Assembly: GCA_964486295.1 (NCBI GenBank)
Contig: CAZAMF010000010.1
Span: 11,873 to 75,872 of the forward strand
Direction: 5' to 3'
Length of the DNA: 64,000 nt
Source of the DNA: CALBZG01 sp964486295
Lineage (GTDB): Bacteria > Bacillota > Clostridia > Peptostreptococcales > Anaerovoracaceae
The position numbers and the translations under genes are program-made. The notes below the pieces were generated by a model. It was not told the origin of the DNA, made no database searches, and saw only the letters and a list, made by a program, of their open reading frames with translations. This document shows positions 16,969 through 25,961 of the stretch, in pieces; the stretch's first letter is position 1, and each line of letters opens with the position of its first letter.

Positions 16969-17958
16969 TTACAACGGGCTTCTCGGTCCGACGCGGTCCA
17001 GCCGTTTTAAGATGCCGCCGCAGGAGCAGGGCTTCGTTAGCCATCTGCCTGTATCGCCCGTGCGGTGCCGGATGAACGGCATGCCCTTTCTGGTGAGGGT
17101 CGTGAATACGATCTCCCCGAAACTGCCGTCCGGCAGTACTTCGCCGGTTTCCGGATCAATGATTTCAAGATACAGATCCGTTTCCCTGACATGATAGCCT
17201 ACAGGCGGGTCGTCAAGGGTATCCCTGCAGCTCATGGCGCAGCCCAGACCCATTTCGGTCATTCCGTAATGCTCGAAGACCTTGCTGCCCCAAAACGCTT
17301 TCACGGCTGCGATGCTTTCCGGGGAAACATACTCGGAAGTCAGAAGCACGGATCTCGGGACAAAACAGCTTTTCTGCGAGGCCATCTCCGCCACCATATC
17401 CGGCAAGCCCACCACCGATGTGATGTCCCGGTCTTCCGGATCGTAAGTGGTACGCGCCCCAAGCCTTTCAAGAGCCGTACGCAGTAGTTCCCCCACCGAT
17501 CCGGGCCGTTCATGGGACAGGCGGATCAGAACCTTGTCGCTTTCATCCAGCATGCATTTGATCCCATGGTGAAAATAGTCCACGGTGAGTTCCTGGTCCT
17601 CTTCTGTAAAATAGATCCTTTTGGGAACACCGGTGGTTCCGCTGGTGTTCAGGGTTACGATCCGGCTGATGTCGCTCAGACTCACACAAACCATCTGAAG
17701 CGCATGCTCCTTAAGATCCTTTTCCGTTGTAAAAGGAAGATCCTCCAGCGACTTCAGAGACGGAAGCAGATCGGCTCCGCAGTATTTCCCCAGGGTAGCC
17801 CTATAAAACGGGCTGTTATCCACGGCATGCCTCAACGTCTCCCTGAGCATCCGAAGCTGATAGTCCTCCAGAAGTCTTCGAGACGGGTGCCCATCCACTG
17901 CCGCGCGGACAGCCTCCGTTATACCGATTTTTTTACAAATCCATTCATCCAGATACAT
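16969..17958 (-). CDS. AMP-dependent CoA ligase, DVU_1553-like (phenylacetate-CoA ligase family)
   Basis: A 329-residue adenylate-forming enzyme, shorter than PaaK-type ligases (about 430). TLNTSGTTGVPKR near residue 105 is the phosphate-binding motif, EHYGMTEMG near 210 the adenine-site motif, and FTTLTRKGMPFIRHRTGDTGR the hinge region with the conserved aspartate. It ends at CSCGGILKRLDRVGPRSPL, so the mobile C-terminal domain with the usual catalytic lysine is nearly absent. The acid substrate is unknown. It is the last gene of the radical SAM/methyltransferase operon. NCBI family names that I recall place it with Desulfovibrio DVU_1553. Confidence 0.75.
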   Translation of the reverse strand: MYLDEWICKKIGITEAVRAAVDGHPSRRLLEDYQLRMLRETLRHAVDNSPFYRATLGKYCGADLLPSLKSLEDLPFTTEKDLKEHALQMVCVSLSDISRIVTLNTSGTTGVPKRIYFTEEDQELTVDYFHHGIKCMLDESDKVLIRLSHERPGSVGELLRTALERLGARTTYDPEDRDITSVVGLPDMVAEMASQKSCFVPRSVLLTSEYVSPESIAAVKAFWGSKVFEHYGMTEMGLGCAMSCRDTLDDPPVGYHVRETDLYLEIIDPETGEVLPDGSFGEIVFTTLTRKGMPFIRHRTGDTGRWLTKPCSCGGILKRLDRVGPRSPL

Positions 17959-17978
17959 GATCTAACACCTTTCACCTT

Positions 17979-18347
17979 TTACCAATCCAGCATTTCCGAT
18001 ATTTTCGTAAAAGTCGCTTCAATGATCATCGGGCAGGTTTCAACCTTGGCCATCGGATTGCCGCTGATCAGTTCATTGCATTCGGTGCTGCCGAAAGACG
18101 CCTCAAACCAGTCTACGAGCTCTGAGATGTAGGTTTTACCTGCTTCATGGGGATCCGCCAGACAGAGAAGACATACGCCTGCGGAAAGGGTGCCGCAGAT
18201 TTTTTCCTGCCAAACACCGTTGCAAAGACCCGCCATCGCCTGGACCAGATCGGGATTTTCCTTGCCCAGCTTTTCAAGACCCATCGCCATGATGATCTGA
18301 CTGCAGCAATAACCTTTGAGTTTGTATTGCAGAATATCCTGATTCAT
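17979..18347 (-). CDS. C-GCAxxG-C-C-type protein (DVU_1555-like)
   Basis: A 122-residue soluble protein with six spread-out cysteines: CCSQ near residue 15, LCNG near 42, ICGTLSAGVCLLC at 51-63, and TEC/ETC near the end. This resembles the C_GCAxxG_C_C family, although the GCAxxG box itself is degenerate here. Such proteins are thought to carry redox cofactors or metals, and no catalytic role is established. It lies between the methyltransferase and the CoA ligase with gaps of 9 and 20 bases, in the same operon. Confidence 0.7.
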   Translation of the reverse strand: MNQDILQYKLKGYCCSQIIMAMGLEKLGKENPDLVQAMAGLCNGVWQEKICGTLSAGVCLLCLADPHEAGKTYISELVDWFEASFGSTECNELISGNPMAKVETCPMIIEATFTKISEMLDW

Positions 18348-18356
18348 TATGCCTCC

Positions 18357-19061
18357 TTACAGCTTTGTTGCCACCATCATGAAATAACCCGTATTTTTAT
18401 TCTTAGCTCCCCGGCAGATGAAACCATCCAGAGAACCGTTTTCCATGATAAGTTCAGCGGCATAATTCGCAAGCTCAACAGACTTGTCTTCCCAGGCGTT
18501 GACCGCGAATCCCAGATCCTCGATTTCATCGGTCAGGGGCTGGATGAGAAGCACGTTGTCGATTTTATACGCCGATGGCCGTTCCTTATGATCCTCGTCG
18601 CACTGGCCGAACTTCTTCGGCTGGTTGTTCACCCGGTCCGCGTTTATTTTCGCCGCGGCGATGAGCCCCGGATCCGCGTCTTTTTTGTAGAGATCCGTGA
18701 GGATCAGTTTTCCGCCTTTCTTCAGAACGCAATAGGCTTCGTGAAGCGCCTCTTCCGGTATATTCGTCAGAGAAAGGACACATTCCATTATGACACCGTC
18801 AAAGGAATTGGAAGGGAAGTCCTCCAGAAATTCACCGTCTCCAACCTTTAGATCCAGGTGCGGATGGCGTTTCAAACCTGCTTCGATGGCGATGGGGCTT
18901 GTGTCGATGCCGGTGACATGAAACCCGTATTTCTCCTGAAGGTGCAGACAGGTGTCGCCCTCGCCGCATCCGATATCCAGGATTTTAGCCCTTTCCTGAA
19001 AATTGCAGAGTTCCACTGCCTGATCGGTGAGCTCAAAGCCACCCGGTCTTTTTATGCTCAT
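18357..19061 (-). CDS. trsM: SAM-dependent methyltransferase (DVU_1556/TrsM-like)
   Basis: A 234-residue class I methyltransferase. ILDIGCGEGDTCLHL (about residue 32) is SAM-binding motif I, GIDTSPIAI motif II, and FDGVIMECVLSLT plus VLKKGGKLILTDLY are motifs IV-VI. The acceptor is not identifiable. It lies in one operon with a radical SAM protein, a cysteine protein and a CoA ligase, the same set I recall around Desulfovibrio DVU_1556, so it probably modifies a small molecule or cofactor rather than RNA or protein. That is inference from neighbourhood only. Confidence 0.75.
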   Translation of the reverse strand: MSIKRPGGFELTDQAVELCNFQERAKILDIGCGEGDTCLHLQEKYGFHVTGIDTSPIAIEAGLKRHPHLDLKVGDGEFLEDFPSNSFDGVIMECVLSLTNIPEEALHEAYCVLKKGGKLILTDLYKKDADPGLIAAAKINADRVNNQPKKFGQCDEDHKERPSAYKIDNVLLIQPLTDEIEDLGFAVNAWEDKSVELANYAAELIMENGSLDGFICRGAKNKNTGYFMMVATKL

Positions 19062-19104
19062 ATTCTCAATTCCTTTCTTTCCGGTTTGTCGTTGCGGCTT
19101 TGCG

Positions 19105-20565
19105 CTATTTGCGGTAAATGCTATTGTAGGCGCAAAACGGGATCAGCCTGTCGTCGTCTGACAGTACTTGGACGCGGCATCTTTTCAGCCTTTCGGCATC
19201 CAGATTGGATAAATCCTGAAAAGCCATTCCCGAGAGAGTAAACATATTGCTTTTTATATGGTTCAGGAATCCATCGAAATCCATGACGTCACCGGAGCAT
19301 CCGCCTGTTGGCGCGGAACCATCGCCGCTGCCACAACAACATGAACCGGCTGATTCGGCCACCGATAGACTCGGAAGATTCCATTTATTCACTACAAAAT
19401 CGCGGTCTTTTTTGACTATATCAAGGGGAGAAGAAACTTCGCAACAACTTATTCCCGACTTTCTGCTCTTCTGTCCCACCATACTGGTAATGCTCCCGCC
19501 CGGCTCCTTGATGTAGGTGCCGTAAAAACAGCACAACGGATGGCCGGTGCTGATGGGCAGCAAGTCGCTGGTTCGGAAGCGCCCGCCGGTCTGCTCCTGG
19601 ATGGCGTGCATCACATCGAACATGGTTACACGGTTTTCGTAATCACCGCCCGTGGTTTTCCGGTCCGGCTGATCATCCGGATGACGTCCGAAAAAGCTCA
19701 CCGGCTGGAAATGGATCCCTTTGATCACGTCGAGGTTTTCCAGCATATAGTCGATCATCGATCCGATGTTGGATAGATTGACGTTTTTGACGATGGTGGG
19801 GACCAGAGTAACCGGAAGCCCGGCCTCCCGGCAATTCCTGATAGCAGCCTGCTTGATTTCCAGCAGAGCCTCATCACGCAGCGTGAGGTGGATCCGTTCG
19901 TCCGTTCCGTCGAACTGCATGAAGACCACAGAGGCTCCGGCGTCACGGAGGATGCGCGCGTAATCCTTCTCAAGACCCAGCCTTTTTCCGTTGGTGTTGA
20001 TCTGTATATATTCGAAGCCCTTGGCAGCCCCCATCCGTATGATCTCCGGAAGGTCGTCCCTGACCGTGGGCTCTCCGCCGGAAAGCTGGATGTTGAAAGG
20101 ACGCTCCTCGCCCAGCTCCAAAAGCAGGTCATATTTCCTCTCTATTTCGTCCAGAGATGGTTCGCTGCCTGCATTGCCGGCTTCGGCAAAACAATAGGGG
20201 CATCTTTGGTTGCAGCGCTCCGTTACATCGATCAAAACGCAGCAGGCAGTCTGGAGATGATTTTCGCAGGTGCCGCAATGAAGAGGGCAGCTGCTGCCGG
20301 ATTGTTTTTCGTCCACGCCATGGGTGATCGGTCGCTTTGGAGGCACATTCAGGACGGGGCTTGCCACCCAGGACCGGTAGTCTTCCGGATTTTCGGCAGC
20401 GAGAGTCCTGAACTCTCCGTGCTCCGGGCAGCTCTTAATCATATATATATGCTTTTCTGCATTGCCATCAGCACCTGATGATTGCTCCGTGGCCTCAACA
20501 TAATAGGCGTCGATGGCTTTACGGCAAACGGGACAAAGACTCTGTGTTTTATCTAAAATTTTCAT
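19105..20565 (-). CDS. trsS: Radical SAM protein, TrsS-like
   Basis: A 486-residue radical SAM enzyme. The cluster motif is CNQRCPYC (Cx3CxxC) in DVTERCNQRCPYCFAEAGN. An N-terminal zinc-like segment (LCPVCRKAI, later SCPEHGEF) and a CPLHCGTCENH motif precede it, the arrangement seen in the tetraether-synthase/MJ0619-like branch. The C-terminal part has SCCCGSGDG and a CSGDVMDFDGF segment. NCBI names a family radical SAM (seleno)protein TrsS, and I think this is it; here all positions are ordinary codons, with no in-frame TGA. The start at 20565 is set by GGAGGAGCC. It is first in the operon, under leader RNA copy 2. The reaction is unknown. Confidence 0.75.
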   Translation of the reverse strand: MKILDKTQSLCPVCRKAIDAYYVEATEQSSGADGNAEKHIYMIKSCPEHGEFRTLAAENPEDYRSWVASPVLNVPPKRPITHGVDEKQSGSSCPLHCGTCENHLQTACCVLIDVTERCNQRCPYCFAEAGNAGSEPSLDEIERKYDLLLELGEERPFNIQLSGGEPTVRDDLPEIIRMGAAKGFEYIQINTNGKRLGLEKDYARILRDAGASVVFMQFDGTDERIHLTLRDEALLEIKQAAIRNCREAGLPVTLVPTIVKNVNLSNIGSMIDYMLENLDVIKGIHFQPVSFFGRHPDDQPDRKTTGGDYENRVTMFDVMHAIQEQTGGRFRTSDLLPISTGHPLCCFYGTYIKEPGGSITSMVGQKSRKSGISCCEVSSPLDIVKKDRDFVVNKWNLPSLSVAESAGSCCCGSGDGSAPTGGCSGDVMDFDGFLNHIKSNMFTLSGMAFQDLSNLDAERLKRCRVQVLSDDDRLIPFCAYNSIYRK

Positions 20566-20670
20566 GGCTCCTCCATATGAAAACAAAGAGAACAGACTGA
20601 AATGTCTGTCCCCTTTGCCATTAAGCTTATGAAACTTTGTTTCTCGCTTCTCCAGCAATAAAAAATGCAA

Positions 20671-20808
20671 AGAAAAGCGAAATCCTTTAAGGAAGGATTC
20701 TCGCGACTCCTTTGCACAATGGCAGGCAGCAAAATCACTTTTACTACCCTAACGTTTCCACCGGCACAGAGTGTCATGTGAAAATCGGAGACACCTTTAT
20801 ATTCTAAC
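20671..20808 (-). ncRNA. Structured leader RNA, copy 2 (candidate Mo/W-cofactor riboswitch with terminator)
   Basis: On the minus strand the core (20707-20790) starts with CTCCGA, contains CATGACAC, GCCGG and CATTGTGCAAAGGAG, and folds like copy 1 near 7.95 kb: outer CTCC/GGAG, first hairpin TTTCAC/GTGGAA (a different sequence from copy 1, pairing kept), second hairpin TTGC/GCAA. Directly downstream, GCGAGAATCCTT and AAGGATTTCGC form a hairpin (20677-20704) followed by TTTTCTTT, a rho-independent terminator typical of riboswitch expression platforms. It controls the radical SAM operon. The ligand is inferred to be a Mo/W cofactor because both copies precede such genes. Confidence 0.7.
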
Positions 20809-20814
20809 AAGGAA

Positions 20815-20843
20815 ATTATACTCCCGGCACTGCATTTTGTCAA
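20815..20843 (-). promoter_or_regulatory. Consensus promoter of the radical SAM operon
   Basis: Read on the minus strand: TTGACA (20843-20838), 17 bp, TATAAT (20820-20815). The start near 20808 puts the leader RNA at the very 5' end of the transcript. The geometry is the same as for leader copy 1. Confidence 0.85.
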
Positions 20844-20969
20844 AAAAAATTGATAACAGGACAAAATCGGTCAAGATTCCTCCGCGTGTTTATGGTACTC
20901 TTTTGGTGTAATCAGAACGAGCACGCGCGGCTCATCAAATTCCGGAACGCGGGAAGGGGGATCCCCCTG

Positions 20970-21941
20970 ATGGATGAAATGAATTCATGCATGATTGTGC
21001 AGAAGATCCAGGAATATATTGAAGAAAATATACAGAAACCGATCACACTTAAAGAACTAGCGGATGTTTCGGGTTATTCGCCATGGCATCTCGGACGTAT
21101 CTTCAGGGAAAACACCGGAAAAAGCCCATTCGAATATATCCGGCTCCGAAGGCTCAGCAAAGCCGCCATGGTCTTACGGGACGAAAACAAAAAAGTGATC
21201 GACGTGGCGCTGGATTTTGTTTTCGACAGCCAGGAAGGCTTTACCCGGGCATTTACAAAGGAATTCGGGATATCCCCGCACAAGTATCACAAGGAGGCGC
21301 CTCCTATCAGATTGTTTCTGCCGGAAAAAGTTTACGATACCTACCGGGCCATGTCCTATATTCGCACGCAAGCAGCCCGATATGAGCAACAAAATGCAAA
21401 GAAAAATGAAAATATCCATGTTAGTCAACATGGATCACTAGATAACAGGAGGATGGAAGATATGAAAACCGTATTTGTACAGATCATTGAAAGGCCGGAA
21501 AGGAAATGTCTGGTCAAAAGAGGGATCCGGGCGAAAGATTACTTTGAATATTGCGAGGAGGTGGGATGTGATGTCTGGAACGTCCTGACCAGCGTAAAAG
21601 AAGCACTGTATGAACCCATCGGCATGTGGATGCCGAAGGACTTGAGAAACGGCGGGTCTGAATATATCCAGGGGGTGGAGCTGCCCATGGACTACGACAA
21701 GAAGATCCCGGACGGTTTTGAACTGATCACCCTGCCGCCATGCACCATGATGGTATTCCAGGGAGAACCGTACGATGATGAAAATTTCATGGATGCCATC
21801 GGCGAGATCTGGGAGCACATCGAAAAATTCAATCCGGAAATTTACGGATACAAATGGGCTCCGGAAGACGCGCCAAGATTCCAGCTGGCACCCATGGGGT
21901 ACCGGGGCTACATTGAGGCAAAACCTGTCCGGAAATGCTAA
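20970..21941 (+). CDS. AraC-family regulator with GyrI-like effector domain
   Basis: A 323-residue protein. Residues 8-108 are an AraC-type double helix-turn-helix (ITLKELADVSGYSPWHLGRIF and the second helix region VALDFVFDSQEGFTRAFTKE with the typical FG.SPHKY ending). The C-terminal half (about 160-320) is an AraC effector-binding/GyrI-like (SOUL-related) domain, which binds small hydrophobic ligands. The start at 20970 is chosen because AAGGGGG precedes it; ATG 20979 is possible. It diverges from the radical SAM operon and might respond to that pathway's product. That link is only positional. Confidence 0.85.
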   Translation: MDEMNSCMIVQKIQEYIEENIQKPITLKELADVSGYSPWHLGRIFRENTGKSPFEYIRLRRLSKAAMVLRDENKKVIDVALDFVFDSQEGFTRAFTKEFGISPHKYHKEAPPIRLFLPEKVYDTYRAMSYIRTQAARYEQQNAKKNENIHVSQHGSLDNRRMEDMKTVFVQIIERPERKCLVKRGIRAKDYFEYCEEVGCDVWNVLTSVKEALYEPIGMWMPKDLRNGGSEYIQGVELPMDYDKKIPDGFELITLPPCTMMVFQGEPYDDENFMDAIGEIWEHIEKFNPEIYGYKWAPEDAPRFQLAPMGYRGYIEAKPVRKC

Positions 21942-22012
21942 AATTTCAACGTGCCGGAATTGACTAAAAACCAAAGTAGGGATATAATAAAACTTCATGG
22001 AGGTGATAGTAA

Positions 22013-22135
22013 TGGACGATAGTTGCGGCCATAGTAGATGCTGCGAACAAATGAACAACAAAATAACATCGTGCCGGGCAATTTCCTATCCCTTTATTCG
22101 CATCATATACGGAGGATCGGTTTGCCCTGCATAGA
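22013..22135 (+). CDS. Possible 40-residue cysteine-rich peptide upstream of corA
   Basis: An ATG with an excellent ribosome site (GGAGGTGATAGTA just before it) opens a 40-codon frame starting MDDSCGHSRCCEQ and containing five cysteines. It ends 13 bases before the CorA start. I do not recognise it. It could be a small metal-binding protein or a leader peptide that affects corA translation. Below usual gene size, so only moderately supported. Confidence 0.45.
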
Positions 22136-22148
22136 AAAGGGGGCAAAA

Positions 22149-23123
22149 TTGAGAAAAATATACAAAACCATTAACAGAAAAATCGTCGAAATGGACTCTT
22201 TTGACGAACAGAATCTCTGGATCGATCTAGTGGATCCGAACGAGCAGGAAATGCAGTCTGTCTGCAACCGTTATAAAATTGATATCGATATGCTGAAAGC
22301 ACCATTGGATGAAGAGGAGAGGCCGAGAATCGAAGCGTACGACGGGCAGGTGCTCATACTGATCAGCATGCCGAATCTGTCCTCGCAGGACTCGCCGGTC
22401 ATCTACGACACACTTCCTCTGGGCATTGTCGTGACAGAGCAGGTCATCGTGACGGTGGCACTCAAAAACAGTATGCTCATCGACCAGGTCCTTCAGTCCA
22501 AGTCTTCACACTCCACCGCGAAACGGACAAGATTTGTACTGCAGATGCTTTACTACAATGCCAGGCTGTTCCTGAGATGCCTGAAGGAAATCGACAAGAA
22601 ATCCACGGAAATGGAACAGTACCTGAACAAATCCCTGAAGAATAAAGAGCTGGTCAGGCTTCTGGATCTTCAAAAGAGCCTCGTTTATTTCACCACGGCG
22701 CTGCGATCCAATGAAAGCGTGCTGGAAAAGCTGCTCCGGACCTATTTAAGAAAAGTGCACGACGAGGAAAGCGAGATCACCGTAAGGGTGCTGAAAAAAT
22801 ATGAAGAGGATGAGGACCTTCTGGAAGACGTCATAACAGAGAACAAGCAGGCGATGGACATGGCGGATATCTTCACCCGCATACTGGGCGGGACCATGGA
22901 GGCCTTCGCGTCGATCATATCCAACAACCTCAATATTGTGATGAAATTTCTCGCCAGCATCACCATCGTCATGGCCATCCCGACAGTCATCACGAGCTTC
23001 TTCGGAATGAACGTAGCACTGCCGTTCCAGAATTCGCCACTGGCGTATGCCGGAATCATCGGCGGGACAATCCTGTTGATGATGGTGGGGGCATTCCTCA
23101 TCACCAAAAAGAAAATGTATTAG
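22149..23123 (+). CDS. corA: CorA-family magnesium/divalent cation channel
   Basis: A 324-residue CorA protein. The C-terminal pair of membrane helices carries the signature GMN in SFFGMNVALPF (about residue 295), followed by a second helix and a KKK tail. The long acidic-basic N-terminal domain matches the cytoplasmic funnel. The start is taken as TTG 22149, which has AAAGGGGG upstream and gives the usual length; the longer frame from 22038 has no ribosome site and overlaps the small cysteine-rich frame. It imports Mg2+ (or Co2+/Ni2+) driven by membrane potential. Confidence 0.85.
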   Translation: MRKIYKTINRKIVEMDSFDEQNLWIDLVDPNEQEMQSVCNRYKIDIDMLKAPLDEEERPRIEAYDGQVLILISMPNLSSQDSPVIYDTLPLGIVVTEQVIVTVALKNSMLIDQVLQSKSSHSTAKRTRFVLQMLYYNARLFLRCLKEIDKKSTEMEQYLNKSLKNKELVRLLDLQKSLVYFTTALRSNESVLEKLLRTYLRKVHDEESEITVRVLKKYEEDEDLLEDVITENKQAMDMADIFTRILGGTMEAFASIISNNLNIVMKFLASITIVMAIPTVITSFFGMNVALPFQNSPLAYAGIIGGTILLMMVGAFLITKKKMY

Positions 23124-23148
23124 CGCCTTTGGGCAGGAATTCATAAAC

Positions 23149-23188
23149 AGCAATCAGGCTTCTACGGCCGCATTGCTGTTTTTTTTCG
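23149..23188 (+). terminator. Terminator between corA and the convergent P-type ATPase
   Basis: CAGCAAT and ATTGCTG form the stem, followed by eight T residues on the plus strand. The ATPase stop codon lies in its loop. Confidence 0.75.
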
Positions 23189-25735
23189 ACTGGAAATCCG
23201 GTTGGCGATGGCTTTTCCGATCTCAACGAAGACAAGCAGCGCGAAAGCGAAGCCGATCAAAAGCATAAAATCAGTGGGGGCCAGCAAAACGATGTGCAGA
23301 AGGTGCCTGAGGCCGGGGATCAGGAACGCGATCAGAATAGTCAAAAGACCTGCGGCTACCGCCCAGAGGAGCGGCTTATTGGTGCGAAGGCTGTTCATGC
23401 GCCAGATCGGCAGCTTCATGCTGCGGTAGGCGAAAATATAGACCATGGAATTGATGGCCAGGCTGCCAAAAACAAAGCTTCTGCCTTCGTCGACACTTCC
23501 GTGGACAGCAACAAAATGATGGAACATGGCCAGCGAGAACACCGCGCTGGATATACTGATCACGCCGATGAGGACCAGCGCCAAGTTGGTGAGGATCGGA
23601 TCCTTCAGAGGCCTTGGCTTTTCATCCATGACGCCGTTCTCTTTCTTCTCGAAACCCAGCACGATATCGGACGGGCCGTCACAGATGAGATGGATCCACA
23701 GGATCTGGGGCACCAGAAGCGGGGTAGACCAGTTCAGGATCATAGCTGCGAAAATGGTCAGCACTTCCGCGAATGAATTGGAAAGCATATACGAGATGGA
23801 TTTACGCACATTGGAGAAAATGATCCTTCCTTCCTCCACGGCGGCGATAATCGTACTGAAATGGCTGTCCAGCAGGATCAGGTCTGCGGTCTCTCTTGCG
23901 ACGTCCGTTGCAGAGCCCACTACTACGCCGATATCCGACCGCTTCAGCGCGGGGGCATCATTGACGCCGTCACCGATCATAGCGGTGATCTCTCCGTTTA
24001 GCTGCAGCGCTTCCACGATCCGGTACTTGTCATTGGGGCGGATACGGGCGAATACCGCCGCATCGCCAACTTTATCCAGGAGCTCTTCGTCGCTCATGGC
24101 AGCGATTTCGCTGCCCTCCAGCGTCGTACTCCCCGGCTCAAGGATGCCGATATTGGCGGCGATCCTCTCAGCTGTACGACGATAGTCACCAGTGATCATT
24201 TTGATCCGGATGCCTGCATGACGGGCGGCGGCAACGGACTCGAGGACATCTCCCCGGATCGGGTCATCGATTCCCAACAATCCCGCCCAAGAGTAGCCGG
24301 TCAGATCCTCCAGCGTACCGGAAATCCGATAAGCGACCCCCAGCAGACGGAGGCCCTCGTCCGCCCAATCATCGATCTGATCTATCACCGATTGCCGCTG
24401 ATCCGGTTCCATGGCGCACATTTTCAGAACGATCTCCGGCGCGCCTTTCAGGAAAAAGAAATGATCAACCCCCGCCGGACTCAAATCGGACTCCGCCATT
24501 TCCGTGATCATAAACTTCGTTTCGCTAGTGAATAATTCCTCAGAAAACCGTTTCCAGCGGCCGGCAAATTCCTGGGGATCCGCCTGGAGCAACAGTTCTG
24601 CATATTGCCATAAAGCGGCATCCACAGGCCCCTCCAGATTGTTGCATAGCACCATGGCCTGCAATGCCCGATCCCGGTCTGTGAATTCTGCCCGGCTCAC
24701 TCTCATGGACCCTTCGGTAAGGGTCCCGGTTTTATCGGTGCAGATCACCGTGACCGAACCAAGCGTCTCCACCGCCTGAAGTTTTCGGGTAAGCCCTTTG
24801 CGGCTGAGGATCTTGCGCATTCCCAACACCAGGATGACCGTAACCGCGATCAGCAGACCTTCCGGAACCGCCGCTACCGCTAAGATGATGGCGATCCTCA
24901 ACATATCCAGAAAATCGCGCCCCATCACAAGACCTGCAATCAGGATAACGCCTGTGAAACCCACCACCAGGATCGTCAAGATTCTGCTGAAGGCTTTCAG
25001 CCTGATCTGGAACGGCGTGTCCGCTTCCTCATGTTTTTCTAGGCTGGCGGCGATTTGGCCCAATTCTGTTTGCGTGCCGGTTTTCTCAATGCGAAGGATG
25101 CCTCTTCCGGTCACTACTGTGGTGCCCATATAGGCTAAAAGCGATTTATCTGAATTCATGCCCTTTGAGTCTTGCAGAGGATCCCCGATGACGGCGCTTT
25201 CCTTGCTGACGGGTTCGCTTTCACCGGTGAGGATCGATTCATCCACGGACAGACGCGTCGCTTCCAGCAGGACTCCGTCACCCGGCACTTTTTCACCCGC
25301 GTTCAGGATGACCAGGTCTCCGGGAACCAGCTCCCAGACTTCCAATTCCACACGTTTCCCGTCGCGGATCGCGGTAGCCATCGGCTGCAGATACTCTTTC
25401 AGGGAGACATAGGTCCGCTGAGCCTGATATTCCTGCACAAAACCCATGATCACATCAATGACTACCACCACTAGAATGATGATGGCGTCGCTCTGCTCTC
25501 CCAGGACCAGAGATAGGGCTGCGGCCGCCAGAATGATATTGACCAGCGGACTTCTGACCTGATTCAACAGGAGCGACCAGACAGAAACCGCTTTTTCGGC
25601 GGGAAGCCGGTTTTCTCCGAATCGGGACTGCCTCTCCTCCACATCAGCAGAGGAAAGACCCAGGGAGGCCCATTTCGGATCGGTATAATAATTCGTCTGC
25701 GTCTGCGTCGACTGATTGTTCTGAGCGTCTTTCAT
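23162..25735 (-). CDS. Cation-transporting P-type ATPase (calcium type)
   Basis: An 857-residue P2-type ATPase. ICDKTGTLTEG holds the phosphorylated aspartate, ILTGESEPV is the dephosphorylation motif, MITGDYRRTAERIA and MIGDGVNDAPALKRSDIG form the hinge, and VPEGLLIAVT is in membrane helix 4. The N-terminal cation-ATPase domain and C-terminal six-helix part are present, as in bacterial Ca2+ pumps; the PEGL motif without the usual following P leaves ion identity open. The start at 25735 is preceded by GGAGGGAC. It is next to corA but convergent with it, which suggests a local cation-homeostasis group with the DUF1003 gene. Confidence 0.85.
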   Translation of the reverse strand: MKDAQNNQSTQTQTNYYTDPKWASLGLSSADVEERQSRFGENRLPAEKAVSVWSLLLNQVRSPLVNIILAAAALSLVLGEQSDAIIILVVVVIDVIMGFVQEYQAQRTYVSLKEYLQPMATAIRDGKRVELEVWELVPGDLVILNAGEKVPGDGVLLEATRLSVDESILTGESEPVSKESAVIGDPLQDSKGMNSDKSLLAYMGTTVVTGRGILRIEKTGTQTELGQIAASLEKHEEADTPFQIRLKAFSRILTILVVGFTGVILIAGLVMGRDFLDMLRIAIILAVAAVPEGLLIAVTVILVLGMRKILSRKGLTRKLQAVETLGSVTVICTDKTGTLTEGSMRVSRAEFTDRDRALQAMVLCNNLEGPVDAALWQYAELLLQADPQEFAGRWKRFSEELFTSETKFMITEMAESDLSPAGVDHFFFLKGAPEIVLKMCAMEPDQRQSVIDQIDDWADEGLRLLGVAYRISGTLEDLTGYSWAGLLGIDDPIRGDVLESVAAARHAGIRIKMITGDYRRTAERIAANIGILEPGSTTLEGSEIAAMSDEELLDKVGDAAVFARIRPNDKYRIVEALQLNGEITAMIGDGVNDAPALKRSDIGVVVGSATDVARETADLILLDSHFSTIIAAVEEGRIIFSNVRKSISYMLSNSFAEVLTIFAAMILNWSTPLLVPQILWIHLICDGPSDIVLGFEKKENGVMDEKPRPLKDPILTNLALVLIGVISISSAVFSLAMFHHFVAVHGSVDEGRSFVFGSLAINSMVYIFAYRSMKLPIWRMNSLRTNKPLLWAVAAGLLTILIAFLIPGLRHLLHIVLLAPTDFMLLIGFAFALLVFVEIGKAIANRISSRKKTAMRP

Positions 25736-25961
25736 ATCGCGTCCCTCCCGGCCGACTCTGTACGGCCTGTGGCTGATTCCAACTATAAAATCATTATACC
25801 CCTTCACGCTGCGACTCTATCGGTTTAAGTTGCTATAAGCCCGGGTTTAGATGAGGGCCCAAGAAGCCGGTTTATTAAAATCGCGAAAATGGGTATAGTA
25901 ATGTGACGTAAAAAAGCCGGAACGAATAAAAAATCGAAAAGCAGAAGGAGGCACCAAAACC

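Noticed and set aside
19105..20565. TrsS-like protein as a selenoprotein
   Set aside because: The family can contain selenocysteine, but here the frame is open throughout with no in-frame TGA, so cysteine is used.
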